Source: Acidithiobacillus sp. HP-2
Lineage (GTDB): Bacteria > Pseudomonadota > Gammaproteobacteria > Acidithiobacillales > Acidithiobacillaceae
DNA length: 49,626 nucleotides
NCBI RefSeq assembly: GCF_015100155.1
Contig: NZ_JACKZA010000010.1
Coordinates: 26-49,651, forward strand
Direction: 5' to 3'
Part shown: positions 48,540-49,626 of the stretch, piece after piece
How the letters are laid out: the number at the start of each line of letters is the position of its first letter
Position numbering within the stretch: position 1 is the stretch's first letter
The notes under the pieces: generated by a model
The model's database searches: none
Told to the model about the DNA's origin: nothing
What the model saw: the letters and a program-made list of their open reading frames with translations, nothing else
Program-made: the position numbers and the translations under genes

Positions 48540-48790
48540 ATCAATAACTCCAATTTAAATATTTGACCATTGTCATCATCTGCGATATGTATTCACTCTA
48601 AGCACTATTTTTTTCTAAAAACATTATCAGCTTGGTAGACCGTCTTTACAATTGCCTTTTTCGCAGATATATAAGGATAAAAATGCAACACCACTTTTCT
48701 TGTCGCCCAACAGAGTAGGACACCTCAAAAAACTTAATATCATTTGTATATGATATAATATAACTAATTGAAATAAATGAGATATGGCTG
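48540..48790. promoter_or_regulatory. Upstream region of the heterocycle block
   Basis: About 250 bases, AT-rich, between the binding-protein gene and the IS5-type relic. It must hold the promoter for the minus-strand block. No regulator gene is adjacent and no clear operator could be identified. Confidence 0.35.
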
Positions 48791-49265
48791 ATGAAGTCCA
48801 GAAAGACCGCGATCAAAATAGATCTGTTTGCCGCAGACCTGCACCATCAGAAACTGGATCAGTTGGGAGATCCGCTTCTACTCATTGGCGCCGGTATCGA
48901 CTTTACGGCACTGGCAGCACAGGTGGATGGATGCAGCGCCTCGACCGGTTAGTCCCCAGGGTGGCCCGCCCGCCTTATCCCACTGAAGTCATGGTGCGAA
49001 TTCTGGCCTTGAAACGCCTGTATAATTTTTCGGATGAACAGATGGCATTCCAGCTTGTGGATCGCCACAGCTATCAACGCTTCTGCGGCCTACTGGATGC
49101 CCGCGCGCCTGACTGACCGCACGACCATCTGGCATTTTGAGAACCGCATCGGAGTAGGCGGTGCTGAAGCCCTGTTTGCAGCGGTGGAGCAACAAATTCT
49201 ACAGCACGGTTATCTGGCGCGAAGGGGTATGATCATTGATGCCACCCTGGTTCCTGCACTCAAGC
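48791..49265 (+). pseudogene. IS5-type transposase relic with frameshifts
   Basis: Three frames in succession carry one transposase: 48791 onward (MKSRKTAIKIDLFAADLHHQ, GAGIDFTALAAQVDGCSAST, then a stop), a second with RPPYPTEVMVRILALKRLYN, FSDEQMAFQLVDRHSYQRFC, and a third with DRTTIWHFENRIGVGGAEAL, MIIDATLVPALK. The order and motifs are those of IS5-family transposases. The C-terminal half is cut where the IS66-type element begins at 49266. It is inactive. Confidence 0.85.
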
Positions 49266-49626
49266 GTAAGCGTCTAAGCAACCCACCTTTCCAAATTTTC
49301 TGGACTGAGCAATCGTGATCTGCATTCAGCACGGAGGGATGGGGATGAAGAAAGCAGAGAAAGTCGCTTATTGGCGGCAACAAGTGGATGCCTTTCAGGC
49401 GAGCGGCCTTACGGTTAAGCATTATTGTGCGCAGACGGGGATCGCCGTTGCCACGCTGCATTACTGGCGCAAACGCTTTGCTGATTCTGAGAGTACGCCG
49501 TTGCTGGCCGCCGTGCCTGAAGGGTTTTTGCCGGTAACTCTGGCTGCACCGGTCAGGACGCCTGCTTCACCGGTAGAAATCTACCTGTTATCCGGTCGCA
49601 GCCTGAAGCTTGCAGCATCGGTAGAT
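49266..49626 (+). mobile_element. 5' part of an IS66-type insertion sequence
   Basis: The end starts GTAAGCGTCTAAGCAACCCA and resembles the inverted right end of the IS66-type element at 1-439 (GTAAGCGTTCAGCGAACCCA). It interrupts the IS5-type relic. The first gene of the element follows at 49339 and runs out of the window. Confidence 0.75.
49339..49626 (+). CDS. tnpA: IS66 family accessory protein TnpA, N-terminal part
   Basis: The frame opens with ATG at 49339 (a second ATG at 49345; GGAGG directly upstream favours 49345) and stays open to the window end, 96 codons. An HTH-type region (VAYWRQQVDAFQASGLTVKH, YCAQTGIAVATLHYWRKRFA) is typical of IS66 TnpA, the accessory protein that precedes TnpB and TnpC. 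The rest is outside the window. Confidence 0.85.
   Translation, partial: MGMKKAEKVAYWRQQVDAFQASGLTVKHYCAQTGIAVATLHYWRKRFADSESTPLLAAVPEGFLPVTLAAPVRTPASPVEIYLLSGRSLKLAASVD

Noticed and set aside
1-49626. tRNA or rRNA genes and typical attachment sites
   Set aside because: None could be recognised on either strand by reading.

Overview
The window looks like a stretch of accessory-rich chromosome from an acidophilic, sulfur-oxidising gammaproteobacterium-like organism, most plausibly of the Acidithiobacillus type. The strongest pointer is a complete sulfur oxygenase reductase (1976-2911) with all expected iron ligands and cysteines. An RpoS-type sigma factor, type V secretion and Gram-negative lipoproteins agree with this. 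The genus is an inference; no rRNA or tRNA gene is present to fix it.

Layout. 1-439 is the end of an IS66-type element. 571-2911 is a co-directional set (DUF3568-like lipoprotein, MlaC-like periplasmic protein, CsbD-like protein, sulfur oxygenase reductase), followed by a Crp/Fnr-type regulator. 4189-7752 is a three-gene minus-strand operon: a small helical protein, a double-domain KaiC-like ATPase and a GGDEF-EAL c-di-GMP enzyme. An intact IS630-type element (8506-9612) and a slipin follow. 10537-12102 is gene-poor, with a 131-bp MITE-like element and decayed reading frames. 12099-13705 encodes a trypsin-like protease and a transglutaminase-like protein. 13947-16833 is a small islet with a DUF2442/DUF4160 pair, a short tyrosine recombinase and an AT-rich PIN-domain gene. 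17007-26247 holds a 1193-residue SARP/AAA/TPR regulator divergent from an 1811-residue autotransporter built of near-identical repeats. 26554-31640 carries yghU, an aldo/keto reductase, an isochorismatase-like protein, rpoS and a LysR regulator.

32025-34169 is an MpaB-like (DUF2236) gene split by an ISAzo13-type element with a 7-bp target duplication. After a HigBA-type pair (34393-35050) comes a cluster of small exported proline-rich and glycine-zipper proteins (35251-38338), which looks like an inverted, diverged duplication. An outer-membrane barrel protein, a truncated exported protein and a family 5 glycoside hydrolase follow, then a decayed IS630-type relic.

The part that most invites attention is 42479-48539, an AT-rich block read on the minus strand. 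In transcription order it encodes an NMT1/THI5-type ABC importer (binding protein, ATPase, permease), a VOC-fold protein, a flavin-dependent monooxygenase and a ring-opening amidohydrolase of the cyanuric acid hydrolase/barbiturase family. Together these suggest uptake, oxidation and hydrolytic opening of a nitrogen heterocycle. Insertion-sequence remains lie on both sides (IS630-type on the left; an IS5-type relic pierced by an IS66-type element on the right), so the block was probably acquired.

Six scattered copies of a motif close to GAATGACCGCTTCCGCTGC, some in imperfect palindromes and three inside a longer shared element of about 85 bp, mark gene ends and junctions through the window.
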